64,000 nt of DNA from positions 186,104-250,103 of the forward strand of contig NZ_KB903244.1 of NCBI RefSeq assembly GCF_000379625.1. The letters run 5' to 3'. A program made the translations under genes and the position numbers. This stretch comes from Actinomycetospora chiangmaiensis DSM 45062 (GTDB lineage Bacteria > Actinomycetota > Actinomycetes > Mycobacteriales > Pseudonocardiaceae). A model generated the notes under the pieces. The model saw only the letters and a list, made by a program, of their open reading frames with translations, did not search any database and had not been told where the DNA came from. Shown here in pieces: positions 1-9,327 of the stretch. Position 1 is the stretch's first letter, and each line of letters opens with the position of its first letter.

Positions 1-110
1 GGCCGGGGGCCGTCCCGGTTCCTCTGCCCTGCAGCGCCGAGCCGTGACGTCAGCGGTGGCACACGGCGGGCACCCGACGTCCGTCGCGCGCCACGCTCGC
101 GGACGTGGCG

Positions 111-617
111 TCAGCGCACCTCGCCGGTGAGCACCACGCGCCGCTCCCCCAGGTCCGCGTCCAGCGGCAGCGCGAACGCCGGGTAGCGCAGCTCCCGGGT
201 GCACGGCCCGGTGGAGGTCGACGTCTGCGTGACCCGCACGGTCACCGCCTCGGCCGTCTGCGCCACGATCGTCGCCGCCGCCTCCGTGCACCCGCCGGCC
301 CGGCCGTACACGCCGAGGGTCCGGGGGCCGGTGGTCCAGACGAGCGTCGGGAAGCCGGCCGGCAGACCCGTCGTCGTGACCCGGGCGGGATCGAGCGCGG
401 TGCCGCCGGGCGGGGGCGAGGCGATCAGCGGGTCGTCCGGCACCGCGGGCGTCGACGTGCCGCCGGGCGGGGCCCCGGTGGGGACCGTCGCCGGTGAGGA
501 GGCCGGCGGCTCCGCCCCCGAGGCCCCGGAGGCCCCCGAGGCCCCGTTCCCGGAGCCGCAGCCCGCGGCGAGCACCAGGGCGGCGGCGAGCATCACGATC
601 ATCGGCAGCGCACGCAT
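111..617 (-). CDS. Putative lipoprotein, unknown function
   Basis: A 168-residue protein I do not recognise. The first 20 residues form a lipoprotein signal peptide (charged start, hydrophobic stretch, lipobox LAAGC with Cys20), so it should be lipid-anchored outside the membrane. Residues 21-70 are a low-complexity Gly/Ala/Ser then Pro/Thr linker with a triple GAS repeat. The C-terminal 100 residues look globular and contain two further cysteines (near 110 and 139) that could pair. The ATG at 617 is chosen because it places the signal peptide at the N-terminus; the frame stays open far upstream only because of high GC. It lies 56 bp downstream of the pat gene on the same strand and may be co-transcribed. 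Confidence 0.7.
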   Translation of the reverse strand: MRALPMIVMLAAALVLAAGCGSGNGASGASGASGAEPPASSPATVPTGAPPGGTSTPAVPDDPLIASPPPGGTALDPARVTTTGLPAGFPTLVWTTGPRTLGVYGRAGGCTEAAATIVAQTAEAVTVRVTQTSTSTGPCTRELRYPAFALPLDADLGERRVVLTGEVR

Positions 618-673
618 CGTCGGCGATGGTGCCCGACCGGACGCCTCGGAGCCCTGCGCCTCACCCGCACGGG

Positions 674-3403
674 TCACCCGCCGAGTCGGCGCGGCCCGGT
701 GTCGCGCGGGCCCGGCGGGGGCCCGAGGACCGCCCGCATCGACGTCGGGTGCACCCCGCGCTCGGCCACGAGGATCGGGTCGAGCACCAGGGAGCGCAGC
801 TCCGGCACGTGGTCGGCCAGCTGCCCGATGCGCAGCAGGAGGTCCTCCAGCGCGGTCAGGTCCATCGGCCGGGCGCCGCGGTACCCGTCGAGCATCGGCG
901 CCGCCCGCGGGGCGCGTACGAGCGTGTGCGCGTCCATCGTCGAGAGCGGGGTGGCGCGGTAGGCGCGGTCCCCGAGCAGTTCGGTGACCACCCCGGCGAG
1001 CCCGAAGGACACGAGCGACCCGAAGGACGGGTCGTCGCGCAGCTCCACCACCACCGGCATCCCCGGCGGCACCTGGACCTGGACGTCGACCTCCGGTGAC
1101 CCGGAGAGGTCGGTGAGCTGCTGGTAGGCGTGGGCCACCGACTCGTCGTCGCTCAGGCCCGTCCGCACCCCGGCGAGGTCGGAGCGGTGCCGCCACGTCC
1201 GCACCACGGTCTTGACGACGACCTCGTGGGCGCCCTGCTCGCGCAGCGCCCTGGCGGCCTCGACCGCCTCGTCGCGCGAGCGCGCCCGCCGGAAGGGCGC
1301 GACCCGGATGCCGACGCGCCGCAGCAGCTCGGCGGTCCGCTCGTCGTCGAGCACCAGGGCGGACTCGATCGGCCCGAGCTCGTCGACGAAGACCCGGGCG
1401 GCGGTGAGGTCACAGCCCGGCGGGACGACGAAGTCGCCGACCGGCCGCTCGAGCCACTGCGTGTACCGGACCACCCGCGCCAGGGCGATGACCGCCCGCT
1501 CCGGGGAAGGGTAGGAGGGCACGCTGCCACGGGCGGGGACGGCCGGGCCGCCGTGCTCGGAGGGCACCGCGAGGTGCTCGGGCACGCCCGAGGAGGCCAG
1601 GAACGTCGTCGTCACCGGCTTGTCGGCGCTGGTCACGACCTCGGCGAGCGCGTCCGCGTGCTCCGCGCCGTCGGTGGCCACCGGCGGGGAGAACACGATG
1701 ACGAGGGCGTCGCAGCGGTCGTCCTCGAGGGCCCGCAGGGCGGCGTCGGCGAGCTCGGCGGGGTCGGCCATCGCGCCCACGTCGACCGGCGGGAACGCAA
1801 GGTGCATCCCGTGGGCGAGGGCGACGTCGGACGCCAGCACGCCGAGCGCGCTCGAGTTGCCGACGACCCCGATCCGCGGGCCCTGCGGCAACGGCTGGTT
1901 GGCGACGAGCAGCGCGACGTCGAACAGCTCGTCGACCGAATTGACCCGGATCACGCCGGACTGGTCGAACACCGCGGCGACCGAGGCCTCCTCCAGCGGC
2001 GAGGTGCTCGCCGCGAGCCCGGGCGTCGCGTGCCGGCCGGAGGCGACGGCCACCACGGGCTTGCGCCGGGCCAGGCGGCGGGCGACCCGGGCGAACTTGC
2101 GCGGGTTGCCGAAGCTCTCGAGGTAGAGCAGCACGACGTCGGTGCCGGGGTCGGTGTCCCAGTACTGCATGAGGTCGTTGCCCGACAGGTCGGCGCGGTT
2201 GCCGGCCGAGACGAAGGTCGACAGTCCCAGGCGCCGTTGCGCGGCCGCGGCGAGGATCTGGATGCCGAGCGCCCCGGACTGGCAGAAGAACCCGACGCGC
2301 CCCGGGGGCGGCAGCGTCGGCGCGAGCGAGGCGTTGAGGCGGACGGCCGGCGCGAGGTTCACGACGCCGAGCGCGCTCGGCCCGACCACGCGCATCCCGC
2401 GGGAGCGGGCGGCGGTGACGAGCTCGCGCTGCCGCGCGATGCCCGCGTCCCCGGTCTCCCCGAAACCTGACGTCACGACGACGAGGGCGCGGACCCCCTT
2501 GGCCAGGCAGCCGTCGACGACCCCCGCGACCTCCTCGGGCGGGACCGCGAGCACGGCGAGGTCGACGTCGTCGGGGATGTCGGTGACCGTCGGGTAGGCG
2601 CGCACGCCGCGCACCGACCGGGCCTCCGGGTTGACCGGGTAGACCGGCCCGGTGAAACCGCCGAGCAGCAGGTTGCGGAGCACCACGTGGCCGAGCTTGC
2701 GCTCGTCGGTCGAGGCCCCGATCACGGCGACCGACCGCGGCGTGAGCACGTTGGACACGGACCGCGCCTCGGCGGCCTGCTCGCGGGAGCGGCGCACCTC
2801 GGTGGAGCGGTCGGTGGCGGCCACGTCGAACTCGAGGTGCAGCGTGGAGCCGTCGAGGGCGCGGGTCACGTCGTAGCCGGCCTGGCGGAAGGTGTGCAGC
2901 ATGGCGCGGTTCTCGGCGAGGACCTCCGCGACGAACCGGCTGATCCCCACCTCCTCGGCGGCCGCGGCGAGGTGCTCCAGCAGGATCGAGCCGAGGCCGC
3001 GGCCCTGGTGGTCGTCGCGCACGACGAACGCGACCTCCGCCGACGGGTCGTCCGCCCCGAGCCGCACGTAGCGCCCGATCGCGATGATCTCGTCGCCGAG
3101 CCAGAGCACGAGGGCGACCGAGTCGTGGTGGTCGACCTCGACGAAGCGCTGCAGGTCGCGCGGCGGGATCGTCGGGTAGGGGCTGAAGTAGCGGTAGTAC
3201 CGGGTCCGCTCGGAGAGCCGGCCGTGGAACGCGACGACCGCGTCCGCGTCGTCGGGCGTGATCGGCCGCAGGTGCGCGGTCGCGCCGTCGGCCGCCACGA
3301 CGTCGGCCTCCCAGTGCCGCGGGTAGGGCGCGTCGGGCACGGCGGTGACCGGGGTGGTCGCCGCGTCGAGGCTCGAGATCTCCTCGACCGGGGATGTGCT
3401 CAT
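674..3403 (-). CDS. Pat-type protein lysine acetyltransferase (GNAT + acyl-CoA-ligase-like domains)
   Basis: 909 residues. The N-terminal GNAT domain (about 30-190) has the acetyl-CoA motif DHQGRGLGS. It is followed by CoA-binding, succinyl-CoA-ligase-like and ATP-grasp regions of the NDP-forming acyl-CoA synthetase family. GNAT-first order is the actinobacterial type of Pat, which acetylates acyl-CoA synthetases and other enzymes. In active NDP-forming ligases the phosphorylated histidine sits in a SHTGA motif just before GVIRV. Here the matching stretch reads AASTSPLEEAS, so that histidine is absent, as expected for a regulatory acetyltransferase rather than an acetate-CoA ligase. The start lies 3 bp after the deacetylase gene acuC, so the writer and eraser of acetylation are one operon. 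A proline/glycine-rich tail follows the ATP-grasp part. Confidence 0.85.
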   Translation of the reverse strand: MSTSPVEEISSLDAATTPVTAVPDAPYPRHWEADVVAADGATAHLRPITPDDADAVVAFHGRLSERTRYYRYFSPYPTIPPRDLQRFVEVDHHDSVALVLWLGDEIIAIGRYVRLGADDPSAEVAFVVRDDHQGRGLGSILLEHLAAAAEEVGISRFVAEVLAENRAMLHTFRQAGYDVTRALDGSTLHLEFDVAATDRSTEVRRSREQAAEARSVSNVLTPRSVAVIGASTDERKLGHVVLRNLLLGGFTGPVYPVNPEARSVRGVRAYPTVTDIPDDVDLAVLAVPPEEVAGVVDGCLAKGVRALVVVTSGFGETGDAGIARQRELVTAARSRGMRVVGPSALGVVNLAPAVRLNASLAPTLPPPGRVGFFCQSGALGIQILAAAAQRRLGLSTFVSAGNRADLSGNDLMQYWDTDPGTDVVLLYLESFGNPRKFARVARRLARRKPVVAVASGRHATPGLAASTSPLEEASVAAVFDQSGVIRVNSVDELFDVALLVANQPLPQGPRIGVVGNSSALGVLASDVALAHGMHLAFPPVDVGAMADPAELADAALRALEDDRCDALVIVFSPPVATDGAEHADALAEVVTSADKPVTTTFLASSGVPEHLAVPSEHGGPAVPARGSVPSYPSPERAVIALARVVRYTQWLERPVGDFVVPPGCDLTAARVFVDELGPIESALVLDDERTAELLRRVGIRVAPFRRARSRDEAVEAARALREQGAHEVVVKTVVRTWRHRSDLAGVRTGLSDDESVAHAYQQLTDLSGSPEVDVQVQVPPGMPVVVELRDDPSFGSLVSFGLAGVVTELLGDRAYRATPLSTMDAHTLVRAPRAAPMLDGYRGARPMDLTALEDLLLRIGQLADHVPELRSLVLDPILVAERGVHPTSMRAVLGPPPGPRDTGPRRLGG

Positions 3404-3406
3404 GGG

Positions 3407-4573
3407 TCAGTCCAGGACGTTCTGCGGTTCGAGACCGTGCAGTGGGAACACGGCACGGCGGGTCTCCAGGACGAAGCGATCGACGTCGATCTCGGTGTAC
3501 CCGCCCCACGGGGTCCAGTCCGTCGGGGCCTCCTCCGTCATCGTCGTCGGCAGCGGCCGGTTCGTCAGCGTGGCGGCGTGTGACGTCCATTCCGCCGGGA
3601 TCGTCCGGTCCGGGTCGACGTCGCGGTCGAGCACGGTGGCGAGCAGGTGGGTCCAGGAGCGGGGCACGCCCCGGAACAGGTTGTAGCCGCCACCGCCGAG
3701 GACGAGCCACTTGCCGCCGGCGTACTCGGTCGCGAGGTCCCGGCACGCCCGGTAGATCGCCCGGTGGCCGTCGACGGTGAGCGAGAGCTCCGCGAGCGGG
3801 TCCTCGTGGTGGGTGTCGGCGCCGCACTGGGTGACGAGGATCTGCGGCTCGAAGGCCCGGAGCAGGCCCGGCACGACGGCGTGGAAGGCGCGCAGCCACG
3901 CCTGGTCCCGCGTCCCGGGCGGCAGCGGCAGGTTGATCGCGGTCCCCGCGGCGGCGCCCTCCCCCAGCTCGGACGCGAACCCCGTGCCGGGCCAGAGCGT
4001 CCGGGGGTGCTGGTGGACCGAGATCGTCATGACGCGCGGGTCGTCGAGGAACGCCGCCTGCACGCCGTCGCCGTGGTGGACGTCGGTGTCGAGGTAGGCG
4101 ATGCGGCTGTAGCCGTGGTCGAGCAGCCAGCTGATCGCGATCGCACAGTCGTTGTAGACGCAGAACCCCCACGCGTGGTCGCGCATCGCGTGGTGCAGGC
4201 CGCCCGACAGGTTGACCGCCCGGTCGGCCCGCCCCTCCGCGATCTCGCGGGCGGCCGCGATCGACCCGCCCGCCACCAGGGCCGACGCGTCGTGCATCCC
4301 CTCGAAGATCGGGTTGTCGCTGGTGCCCAGCTGGTGCACCGGGTCGTCCCCGTGGCGCGGCGCCTGCCGCACCGCGTCGAGGTAGGAGGCGACGTGGACC
4401 CGCTCCAGCTCCTCGTCGGGGGCCGGGGTCGGGACCAGGGGCTCGACGCCCTCGAGCACGCCGAGGCTCCGGGCCAGCCGCATCGTCAGGTCCAGCCGGA
4501 CCGGGTGCAGCGGATGGTCGTTCGACAGCTTGTAGGCCAGCAGGGCCTCGTCCCAGACGACCGTGGCGCGCAT
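3407..4573 (-). CDS. acuC: Acetoin utilization protein AcuC-like lysine deacetylase
   Basis: 388 residues of the class I/II histone-deacetylase fold. The zinc-site and catalytic motifs are all present: LSGGLHHAM, the YLDTDVHHGDG block with the Asp/His zinc ligands and His-His pair, QCGADTHHEDPL with the second Asp, and LGGGGYN with the transition-state-type glycine loop. In Bacillus, AcuC removes acetyl groups from acetyl-CoA synthetase and so reactivates it. Here it is the first gene of a pair with a Pat-type acetyltransferase (3-bp gap), so the two probably set the acetylation state of acyl-CoA synthetases. ATG at 4573 is chosen because it gives the usual family N-terminus (RATVVWDEALL). 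sseA lies upstream on the same strand, 47 bp away. Confidence 0.9.
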   Translation of the reverse strand: MRATVVWDEALLAYKLSNDHPLHPVRLDLTMRLARSLGVLEGVEPLVPTPAPDEELERVHVASYLDAVRQAPRHGDDPVHQLGTSDNPIFEGMHDASALVAGGSIAAAREIAEGRADRAVNLSGGLHHAMRDHAWGFCVYNDCAIAISWLLDHGYSRIAYLDTDVHHGDGVQAAFLDDPRVMTISVHQHPRTLWPGTGFASELGEGAAAGTAINLPLPPGTRDQAWLRAFHAVVPGLLRAFEPQILVTQCGADTHHEDPLAELSLTVDGHRAIYRACRDLATEYAGGKWLVLGGGGYNLFRGVPRSWTHLLATVLDRDVDPDRTIPAEWTSHAATLTNRPLPTTMTEEAPTDWTPWGGYTEIDVDRFVLETRRAVFPLHGLEPQNVLD

Positions 4574-4620
4574 GGCCGCGAACCTACCCAGGGAGACGGA
4601 GCGGAGCGGCGCTCGACCGG

Positions 4621-5544
4621 CTACCGGGGCGCGCCCGTCTCCACCGGCCGCTTCCCCGCCACCCAGTTCGACCACGAGCCGACGTAGAGCGCCAGCGGGT
4701 CCTCCGGCGGCCGCACCCCGGCGATCTCGGCCGCGAGCACGAGCATCGCCGCGCTCACCCCGGACCCGCAGTACGCGCCGCTGCCCGTCCCGACGACGGG
4801 TTCCAGCAGCTCCGCGAGCTCGGCCGGCGGGCGCCAGCGACCGTCGGCGGCGAGCACCTGGCCGACGGGCACGTTGACCGCGCCCGGGATGTGCCCGGCG
4901 ACGGGGTCGATCGGCTCGGTCTCCCCGCGGTAGCGCTCGGCGGCGCGGGCGTCGAGCAGGGTCGCGTCCCGCGCGACCGACGCCGCGGACTCGGCGGTGA
5001 GCACCGGCATCGCACCGCCCGCCACGTCGACGTCGCCCTGGGCCCGGACGCCCCCCGACACGGTGGAGGTCGGGCCGCCGGCCGCGGTCCAGGCGTCGAA
5101 CCCGCCGTCGAGGACCCGGACCTGCCCGGGCGCGAGCCCGGCCCACCGCAGCACCCACCAGGCCCGGGCGGCGGCCATGCCGTCGCCCGCCCCGACGCCG
5201 TCGTGGACGACCACCGGGGTCGACGGACCGATGCCCGCGCGGCGCAGGGTGGTCTGGAGGTCGTCGGGGTCGGGCAGCGGGTGGCGGCCCGCCGGGCCGG
5301 GCGGCCCGGCGAGTTCGGAGTCGACGTCGACGAACACCGCGCCGGGCACGTGGCCCGCGTCGAAGTCCGGCTCGCCCACCGGGTCGGGGCGGCGGCGCGT
5401 GCGCTTCTTCGGCGGCGGGGTCAGCCGCCAGCGCACGTCGAGGACGACGGGCCGGCCGTCGGTCCCGGCCGGGCCCCCGGCCAGCTCGGCGACGAGATCG
5501 GCGGCGGCGACGAGCGGGCCCTCGGTGTTCGGCACGGGGTCCAT
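4621..5544 (-). CDS. sseA: Thiosulfate/3-mercaptopyruvate sulfurtransferase
   Basis: 307 residues with two rhodanese domains in tandem, the inactive N-terminal one carrying a PDFDAGHVPGA-type turn and the catalytic C-terminal one. The active-site loop is CGSGVSA, the small neutral loop of mercaptopyruvate sulfurtransferases, so transfer of sulfur from 3-mercaptopyruvate is more likely than from thiosulfate. It is probably cytoplasmic, with no signal peptide. It sits upstream of acuC-pat on the same strand and is divergent from ideR with only 65 bp between the start codons, so the two promoters must overlap. An insertion rich in Lys/Arg (KKRTRRRP, near residue 48) is longer than usual. Confidence 0.88.
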   Translation of the reverse strand: MDPVPNTEGPLVAAADLVAELAGGPAGTDGRPVVLDVRWRLTPPPKKRTRRRPDPVGEPDFDAGHVPGAVFVDVDSELAGPPGPAGRHPLPDPDDLQTTLRRAGIGPSTPVVVHDGVGAGDGMAAARAWWVLRWAGLAPGQVRVLDGGFDAWTAAGGPTSTVSGGVRAQGDVDVAGGAMPVLTAESAASVARDATLLDARAAERYRGETEPIDPVAGHIPGAVNVPVGQVLAADGRWRPPAELAELLEPVVGTGSGAYCGSGVSAAMLVLAAEIAGVRPPEDPLALYVGSWSNWVAGKRPVETGAPR

Positions 5545-5609
5545 CGTGCCTGCCCCGGTCAGGGTGGTGCTCCTCGGTAGACTGGTGATCAGGATCGGAA
5601 GGGGTGGGG

Positions 5610-6323
5610 ATGAACGACCTCATCGACACCACGGAGATGTACCTGCGCACCATCTACGAGCTCGAGGAGGAGGGCGTGGTGCCGCTGCGCGCGCGCATCG
5701 CCGAACGCCTCGAGCAGAGCGGGCCGACCGTCAGTCAGACGGTGGCGCGGATGGAGCGCGACGGTCTGGTCCACGTCGCCGGGGACCGCCACCTCGAGCT
5801 GACCCCGGAGGGCCGCGGCAAGGCCGTCTCGGTCATGCGCAAGCACCGGCTCGCCGAGCTCCTGCTGGTCAACGTGATCGGCCTGGAGTGGGAGCAGGTG
5901 CACACCGAGGCGTGCCGCTGGGAGCACGTGATGAGCGACGCCGTGGAGCGCAAGGTGTTCGCGCTGCTCGGTGAGCCCGCCGTGTCCCCCTACGGCAACC
6001 CGATCCCGGGCCTCGAGGAGCTGCGCGGGAACGGCACGGAGCTGCCCACCCGCACTCCCACGCCCGACGAGGCCGGCCTGGTCCGCCTCGACGAGTTCGC
6101 GCGGGCCGGCGGCGGCAAGGTCGTCATCCGCCGGATCGCCGAGCACGTGCAGCTCAACGAGCCGCTCATGGCCGGGCTCAAGGCCGCGGGGGTGCTGCCG
6201 GGCAGCGACGTCGAGGTCGTCGGCATCCCCCGCTTCGGCGACGCCGTGAACGTCGGCGCGGGCGGCCGGCGCTCCGAGGTCGACCCGCTCGTCGCGCACG
6301 CGGTGCTCGTCCGCGCGGTCTGA
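5610..6323 (+). CDS. ideR: Iron-dependent transcriptional repressor IdeR (DtxR family)
   Basis: 237 residues, nearly superimposable on mycobacterial IdeR. The order is an N-terminal winged helix (1-73), a metal-binding dimerisation domain (74-140) and a C-terminal SH3-like domain. With the ATG at 5610 as residue 1, the ligands of both metal sites fall at the mycobacterial positions: Met10, His79, Glu83, His98, Cys102, Glu105, His106. That alignment and a GGAAGGGG ribosome-binding site at 5597-5604 decide this start over the GTG two codons earlier. Fe(II)-bound IdeR represses siderophore and iron-uptake genes and activates storage genes. No obvious IdeR box was seen in the window. Confidence 0.96.
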   Translation: MNDLIDTTEMYLRTIYELEEEGVVPLRARIAERLEQSGPTVSQTVARMERDGLVHVAGDRHLELTPEGRGKAVSVMRKHRLAELLLVNVIGLEWEQVHTEACRWEHVMSDAVERKVFALLGEPAVSPYGNPIPGLEELRGNGTELPTRTPTPDEAGLVRLDEFARAGGGKVVIRRIAEHVQLNEPLMAGLKAAGVLPGSDVEVVGIPRFGDAVNVGAGGRRSEVDPLVAHAVLVRAV

Positions 6324-6383
6324 CGTCACCCCCGGGGGCGCCGCTCACCGGGGGCACAGGCCGGTAGGCCAGACTCGGGGACC

Positions 6384-7352
6384 ATGAAGCTGCTCGTCAC
6401 CGGGGGCGCCGGGTACGTCGGGAGCGTGTGCACCGCACACCTGCTGGACGGGGGCCACGACGTCACCGTCCTCGACGACCTCACCACCGGCCACCGCGAC
6501 GCGGTCCCCGCCGGCGCGTCCTTCGTCGAGGGCGACGTCGCGGCCGCGGCGGCCGACGTGCTGGCCGAGGGCTTCGACGGCGTGCTGCACTTCGCGGCGC
6601 GCTCGCTGGTGGGCGAGTCGGTGGTCGACCCGGCGAAGTACTGGCACGGCAACGTCGTGACCTCGATCGCCCTGCTCGACGCCATCCGCGCGCACCGCGT
6701 GCCGCGGCTGGTGTTCTCCTCGACGGCCGCGACCTACGGCGAGCCGGAGAGCACGCCGATCACCGAGGACTCCCCCACCCGGCCGACCAACCCCTACGGC
6801 GCCACGAAGCTCGCGATCGACCACGCCATCACCTCCTACGCCGTGGCCTCGGACCGGGCGCTGGGCGCGGTGTCGCTGCGCTACTTCAACGTGGCCGGCG
6901 CCCACGGCGACGTCGGCGAACGGCACGCCACCGAGACCCACCTCATCCCGCTGGTGCTGCAGGTCGCGGCGGGCACGCGCGAGCAGGTCTCGATCTACGG
7001 CGACGACTGGCCCACCCCCGACGGCACCTGCGTGCGCGACTACATCCACGTCGACGACCTCGCCGACGCCCACCTGCGCGCCCTCGACCACGCCCCGCCC
7101 GGGGAGCACCTGATCTGCAACCTGGGCAACGGCACCGGCTTCTCGGTGCTCGAGGTGATCGAGGCCTGCCGCCGGGTCACCGGACACCCGATCCCCGCCG
7201 CCGTCGCGCCCCGCCGTGCCGGCGACCCCGCCGTGCTCGTCGCCTCCGCCGCCCGCGCCCACGAGCGCCTGGGCTGGAGCCCGGCCCGCGGCGATCTCGA
7301 CGGCATCGTCGCCGACGCCTGGGCGTTCGCCCGGGGTGGGGTGTCGGCGTGA
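6384..7352 (+). CDS. galE: UDP-glucose 4-epimerase
   Basis: 322 residues, an extended short-chain dehydrogenase. The NAD-binding glycine motif TGGAGYVGS is at residues 7-15, the catalytic serine/threonine is in FSSTAATYG, and the catalytic YxxxK is in NPYGATK. The C-terminal half carries [10 protein letters not shown] and the [12 protein letters not shown] block typical of GalE. It interconverts UDP-glucose and UDP-galactose for cell-wall arabinogalactan and exopolysaccharide. The gene starts 60 bp after ideR and overlaps the following HAD phosphatase gene by 4 bp (GTGA), so galE and the phosphatase are translationally coupled. Confidence 0.93.
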   Translation: MKLLVTGGAGYVGSVCTAHLLDGGHDVTVLDDLTTGHRDAVPAGASFVEGDVAAAAADVLAEGFDGVLHFAARSLVGESVVDPAKYWHGNVVTSIALLDAIRAHRVPRLVFSSTAATYGEPESTPITEDSPTRPTNPYGATKLAIDHAITSYAVASDRALGAVSLRYFNVAGAHGDVGERHATETHLIPLVLQVAAGTREQVSIYGDDWPTPDGTCVRDYIHVDDLADAHLRALDHAPPGEHLICNLGNGTGFSVLEVIEACRRVTGHPIPAAVAPRRAGDPAVLVASAARAHERLGWSPARGDLDGIVADAWAFARGGVSA

Positions 7353-8035
7353 GCCGCGTGAGCGCCCCGGGCCACTCCCCGTCGCTGCGCTCGCCCCTGA
7401 TCTGCTTCGACCTCGACGGCACGCTCGTCGACTCCGGGCCGGGCATCCGGGCGTCGGTGCTGCTCGCGGCGCAGGCCGTCGGCCTCGCCGCGCCCGACGA
7501 CGAGCAGCTCCGGGCCCTCATCGGCCCGCCGTTCCCCCGGGCGTTCCGCGACGTCCTCGGCGTCGACGTCGCCACCGCCGACGCGATGATGGCGACCTAC
7601 CGCGAGGTCTACGGCGGCGGCCTGGTGCGCGAGGTGACGGTCTACGACGGTGTGGCGGACGTGCTCGCCGAGCTCGCCGCCCGCGGCGACCGCCTCGCCG
7701 TCACCACGAGCAAGCCCCGCCCCTTCGCCCACGAGGTCGTCGCCCACGTCGGCCTCGACAAGTACCTCGCGGGTGGGGTGTTCGGGGCCGAGTTCGACGG
7801 CAGCGTCGAGGGCAAGGCCGCCGTCGTCGGGCTCGCGCTCGCCGCGCACGAGGGGCCGGTGCTCGCGCTCGTCGGCGACCGCCACCACGACGTCGACGGC
7901 GCCCGCGCCCACGGCCTGCCGTGCGTGGGGGTGGGCTGGGGCTTCGGCGGGCGCGACGAGCTGGTCGGGGCCGGGGCGGTCGCCGTCGTCGACACCCCGG
8001 CCGCGCTGCCCGCCGCGCTCGACGCGCTGCGCTGA
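7349..8035 (+). CDS. HAD-superfamily phosphatase (phosphoglycolate-phosphatase-like)
   Basis: 228 residues of HAD subfamily IA. Motif I is [10 protein letters not shown] with the nucleophilic aspartate, motif II is VTTSKPRP, and motif III/IV ends in [16 protein letters not shown]. The 4-bp overlap with galE (GTGA) fixes the GTG start at 7349; a second GTG nine bases later is possible. The family covers phosphoglycolate and other small sugar-phosphate phosphatases. Coupling to galE suggests a sugar-phosphate substrate, but the sequence does not identify it. Confidence 0.82.
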   Translation: MSRVSAPGHSPSLRSPLICFDLDGTLVDSGPGIRASVLLAAQAVGLAAPDDEQLRALIGPPFPRAFRDVLGVDVATADAMMATYREVYGGGLVREVTVYDGVADVLAELAARGDRLAVTTSKPRPFAHEVVAHVGLDKYLAGGVFGAEFDGSVEGKAAVVGLALAAHEGPVLALVGDRHHDVDGARAHGLPCVGVGWGFGGRDELVGAGAVAVVDTPAALPAALDALR

Positions 8036-8061
8036 CCCGCCCCACCGGACACCGCTCCACC

Positions 8062-9195
8062 TCACACCGCGAGCCGCTCCCGGGTCTCGGCCGCGGCGCG
8101 CTCGACCATCCGCCGGGCGGCCTCGGGGGTCTGACCGGCGGCGAGCATGGTGGCGAGGAGACCGCTGAGGGTGTGGTCGGGGTCCGCGGCGCGCGCCCGC
8201 TCCAGCGCCGTCGTCAGCGTTGCGCCCCCGCCGTGGTCGAGGGCGGCGAAGGCGAGCAGCGTGGCCGGCTCGGCCACCTCGGGGGCGGGCACGGCGCGGA
8301 CGAGGACACGCCACAGCTCCTCCGCCGCCGCCGGGTCCACCGTGTCGTCGCACCCCGCGGCCCAGCCCAGGCAGATGTCGCGGACCCGGGGGTCGCACAG
8401 CGCCACCGCGAGCCGCGCGATCTCCTCCTCGGCGAGCCCGCCCCCCGCGTCGACCTCGGCGACCGCCCGTCGGACCGCCTCGAGGTCGCGCCGGGCCGCG
8501 GCCACCCCCGCGAGCTCGCGGTCGAGCGCCGCGGCCCGGAACGCCTCGTCCACGAGGTCCCGACGACGGCGGGAGTCGGCACCCGGGTCGGGCGCGAGGG
8601 ACGCGGCCATCTCCTCGTGGGAGCCGTAGGTGATCCGGCCGAGGGCCGTGGTCTCCGCGGCGGTGCGGGTGCCGCCGGGATCGGGCAGCGTCCCGGAGCA
8701 GGCGCAGCGCTCGAAGCAGCGGTACGGGGACCCCGCGGCGATCCGTTCGGTCCAGGTGGCGCCGATGACCGGGATCCGCAGCTCGGCGAAGGCGTCGGTG
8801 ACCGCGTCGACCAACCCGGCCCCGGGCGGGCGGCCGTCGGGCCCGGGGTGGGCTGCGGACACGACCACGACGACGACCGCGTCCGGCCGGGTCGGTGCCA
8901 GCCGGTCGCGGGCCGCTGCGGCGAGGACGGCGTCGTCCTCCGGGGCGGCGCCGAGGTCGACGCGCAGCGAGGCGCCGAGGCGGCGCTTCCGTTCCGGGCC
9001 GTGCATGCCGAGGACGACCAGCGACTCCTCCGGCGTGAAGCCGAACAGCGGCGGGACGGAGGCGATGAGGTCGGCGGGGTCGGAGATCGAGACGACCACC
9101 TGCTCGTCGGGACCCCGCCGCGGCGACCGCGCGGGACGGGGGCGGGGACGGGGGCGGGGACGGGAGGCTCTGCGGGATGTCTTCCGGGTGCTCAC
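8062..9195 (-). CDS. DUF4192 family protein
   Basis: 377 residues. After a basic N-terminal tail (a Pro-Arg repeat near residues 12-22, encoded by a GGGGCGGGGAC-type tandem repeat at about 9135-9170) comes the conserved actinobacterial DUF4192 region with [14 protein letters not shown] and [11 protein letters not shown]. The function of this family is not established. The C-terminal half is helical and leucine/alanine-rich. It is convergent with the HAD phosphatase gene (26 bp apart) and divergent from sthA. No membrane segment or signal peptide is seen. Confidence 0.8.
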   Translation of the reverse strand: MSTRKTSRRASRPRPRPRPRPARSPRRGPDEQVVVSISDPADLIASVPPLFGFTPEESLVVLGMHGPERKRRLGASLRVDLGAAPEDDAVLAAAARDRLAPTRPDAVVVVVVSAAHPGPDGRPPGAGLVDAVTDAFAELRIPVIGATWTERIAAGSPYRCFERCACSGTLPDPGGTRTAAETTALGRITYGSHEEMAASLAPDPGADSRRRRDLVDEAFRAAALDRELAGVAAARRDLEAVRRAVAEVDAGGGLAEEEIARLAVALCDPRVRDICLGWAAGCDDTVDPAAAEELWRVLVRAVPAPEVAEPATLLAFAALDHGGGATLTTALERARAADPDHTLSGLLATMLAAGQTPEAARRMVERAAAETRERLAV

Positions 9196-9327
9196 ACGGG
9201 CACTGACTCGGGCGGGGTCGCTCCGGATCCACGGATCACCCGGACGGACGCACCGGCCGTCGAGCCTTCACCGGCCCGTCACGCGCGGGCGCTTGCCGCG
9301 GGCAGCGTGGCCGGTCACAGTCGCGAG

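Noticed and set aside
674..3403. Acetate-CoA ligase (ADP-forming) as the main activity
   Set aside because: The phospho-histidine motif SHTGA is replaced (AASTSP), and a GNAT domain leads the protein.
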